Origin: JACKCP01 sp051744925
Lineage (GTDB): Bacteria > Desulfobacterota > Desulfobacteria > Desulfobacterales > JACKCP01
Assembly: GCA_051744925.1 (NCBI GenBank)
Contig: JBNJDM010000108.1
Span: 1 to 6,341, forward strand
Length of the DNA: 6,341 nucleotides
Direction: 5' to 3'
Shown: one piece after another, positions 5,760-6,341 of the stretch
Numbering within the stretch: position 1 is the first letter of the stretch
How the letters are laid out: every line of letters starts with the position of its first letter
The notes under the pieces: generated by a model
Seen by the model: the letters and a program-made list of their open reading frames with translations, nothing else
Databases searched by the model: none
What the model was told of the DNA's origin: nothing
Position numbers and translations under genes: made by a program

Positions 5760-6341
5760 TTAATCAAGAGCAACTGAAAAAGCATTGGGATAACCGTTTT
5801 GCCTGAGCTTTAATTCGGTGACCTCAGCCTGTTTAAGGCTTTTGAATTTACCCGCTCTTACTCTGAAGAAAGTTTTATTATCTTTTCTGAATTTTTGTAT
5901 AAAAATATGGTTAAAATCTGAAGAAAGTTTCTTTTTAAGACGCTCTGCATTTGCCCTGGAAGTAAAAGATCCTATTTGAACAGTAAATTTTCCTGATAGA
6001 TATTCTTTTTTTGTAAGTCCATCTATAGCTTTTATTACAACAGGTGCGGTTCCTGTTATATCAATGCCGAGTTTTCCTGCGGCTTTATAGGAAAGATCAA
6101 TTATTCTTTTATTTACAAAAGGTCCTCTGTCATTAACCCTTACAACAGTCTTTTTTCCGTTGGAGAGGTTTTTAACCTCAAGCTTTGTATTGAAAGGAAG
6201 GGTTTTGTGAGCGCATGTCATGTCATGCATATTGTATGTTTCACCATTGGCTGTTTTTCTTCCGTGGAATTTTTTACCATACCAGGATGCAATACCTTTT
6301 TGTGAAAAATTCTGCGAGCTGTCTATGGTGGTATATTTTTT
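5760..6341 (-). CDS. rlpA: RlpA-like septal lytic transglycosylase with SPOR domain (5' end cut)
   Basis: The frame stays open to the right edge, giving 193 residues of a longer protein. The ATG at 6228-6230 is internal, because the conserved RlpA start motif lies before it. The double-psi beta-barrel domain shows GIASWYG (16-22), FHGRKTANGE (25-34), MTCAHKTLPF (41-50) and VRVNDRGPF (67-75). H45 and D71 match the residues needed for lytic transglycosylase activity in Pseudomonas RlpA. RIIDLS (79-84) follows. After a short linker, residues 117-193 form a SPOR domain (FTVQIGSFTSRANAERLKKKL, then a strand ending in FFRVRAGKF), which binds stripped peptidoglycan glycans at the division septum. 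The family is usually lipid-anchored to the outer membrane, and the signal peptide would lie beyond the edge. C43 replaces the usual alanine. The ORF ends normally with TAA. Confidence 0.92.
   Translation of the reverse strand, partial: KKYTTIDSSQNFSQKGIASWYGKKFHGRKTANGETYNMHDMTCAHKTLPFNTKLEVKNLSNGKKTVVRVNDRGPFVNKRIIDLSYKAAGKLGIDITGTAPVVIKAIDGLTKKEYLSGKFTVQIGSFTSRANAERLKKKLSSDFNHIFIQKFRKDNKTFFRVRAGKFKSLKQAEVTELKLRQNGYPNAFSVALD

Noticed and set aside
6228..6230. ATG as the start of rlpA
   Set aside because: The same frame upstream encodes the conserved GIASWYG and FHGRKTANGE motifs, so the ATG is an internal methionine.

Overview
This AT-rich window carries six protein-coding genes, all on the minus strand. 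Read in transcription order from the right edge they are: an rlpA-type septal-wall protein (cut by the window edge), gmhB, recD2, a small membrane-anchored winged-helix protein, a separate 92-residue two-helix membrane protein, and ald (alanine dehydrogenase). There are no phage genes, transposases, CRISPR array, tRNA or rRNA. A heptose-bisphosphate phosphatase and an RlpA/SPOR protein point to a Gram-negative bacterium. The AT-rich composition, RecD2, Ald and the left-edge hairpin repeats are compatible with Desulfobacterota (Desulfobacterales-like). That placement is inference and cannot be proven from this window.

Layout. Bases 1-440 are non-coding and hold small hairpin repeats: a strong palindrome at 7-32 and a group of three at 215-292. 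Bases 441-556 are the 3' untranslated region of ald, with several hairpins and a good intrinsic terminator at 441-467. ald (557-1672) has a strong Shine-Dalgarno sequence and a well-formed sigma70-like promoter at 1720-1748. The 92-residue membrane protein (1924-2202) ends inside a perfect 15-bp inverted repeat whose loop contains its stop codon. A 284-bp gap with a palindrome over a weak promoter separates it from the next operon.

The right half is a tightly packed unit. gmhB overlaps recD2 by 4 nt (ATGA), and recD2 overlaps the 146-residue membrane/winged-helix gene by 11 nt, so these three are almost certainly co-transcribed and translationally coupled. rlpA lies 99 nt upstream of gmhB with no convincing terminator or promoter between them, so it may share the transcript. 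Envelope functions (RlpA, and GmhB for LPS heptose) therefore sit beside a DNA-repair helicase (RecD2). This looks like a housekeeping cluster rather than a dedicated pathway.

Most of the window is ordinary chromosomal core. The parts most worth a second look are the unrecognised membrane-tethered winged-helix protein coupled to recD2, the hairpin elements at the left, and the overlapping or competing hairpins after ald and at the end of the 92-residue gene.
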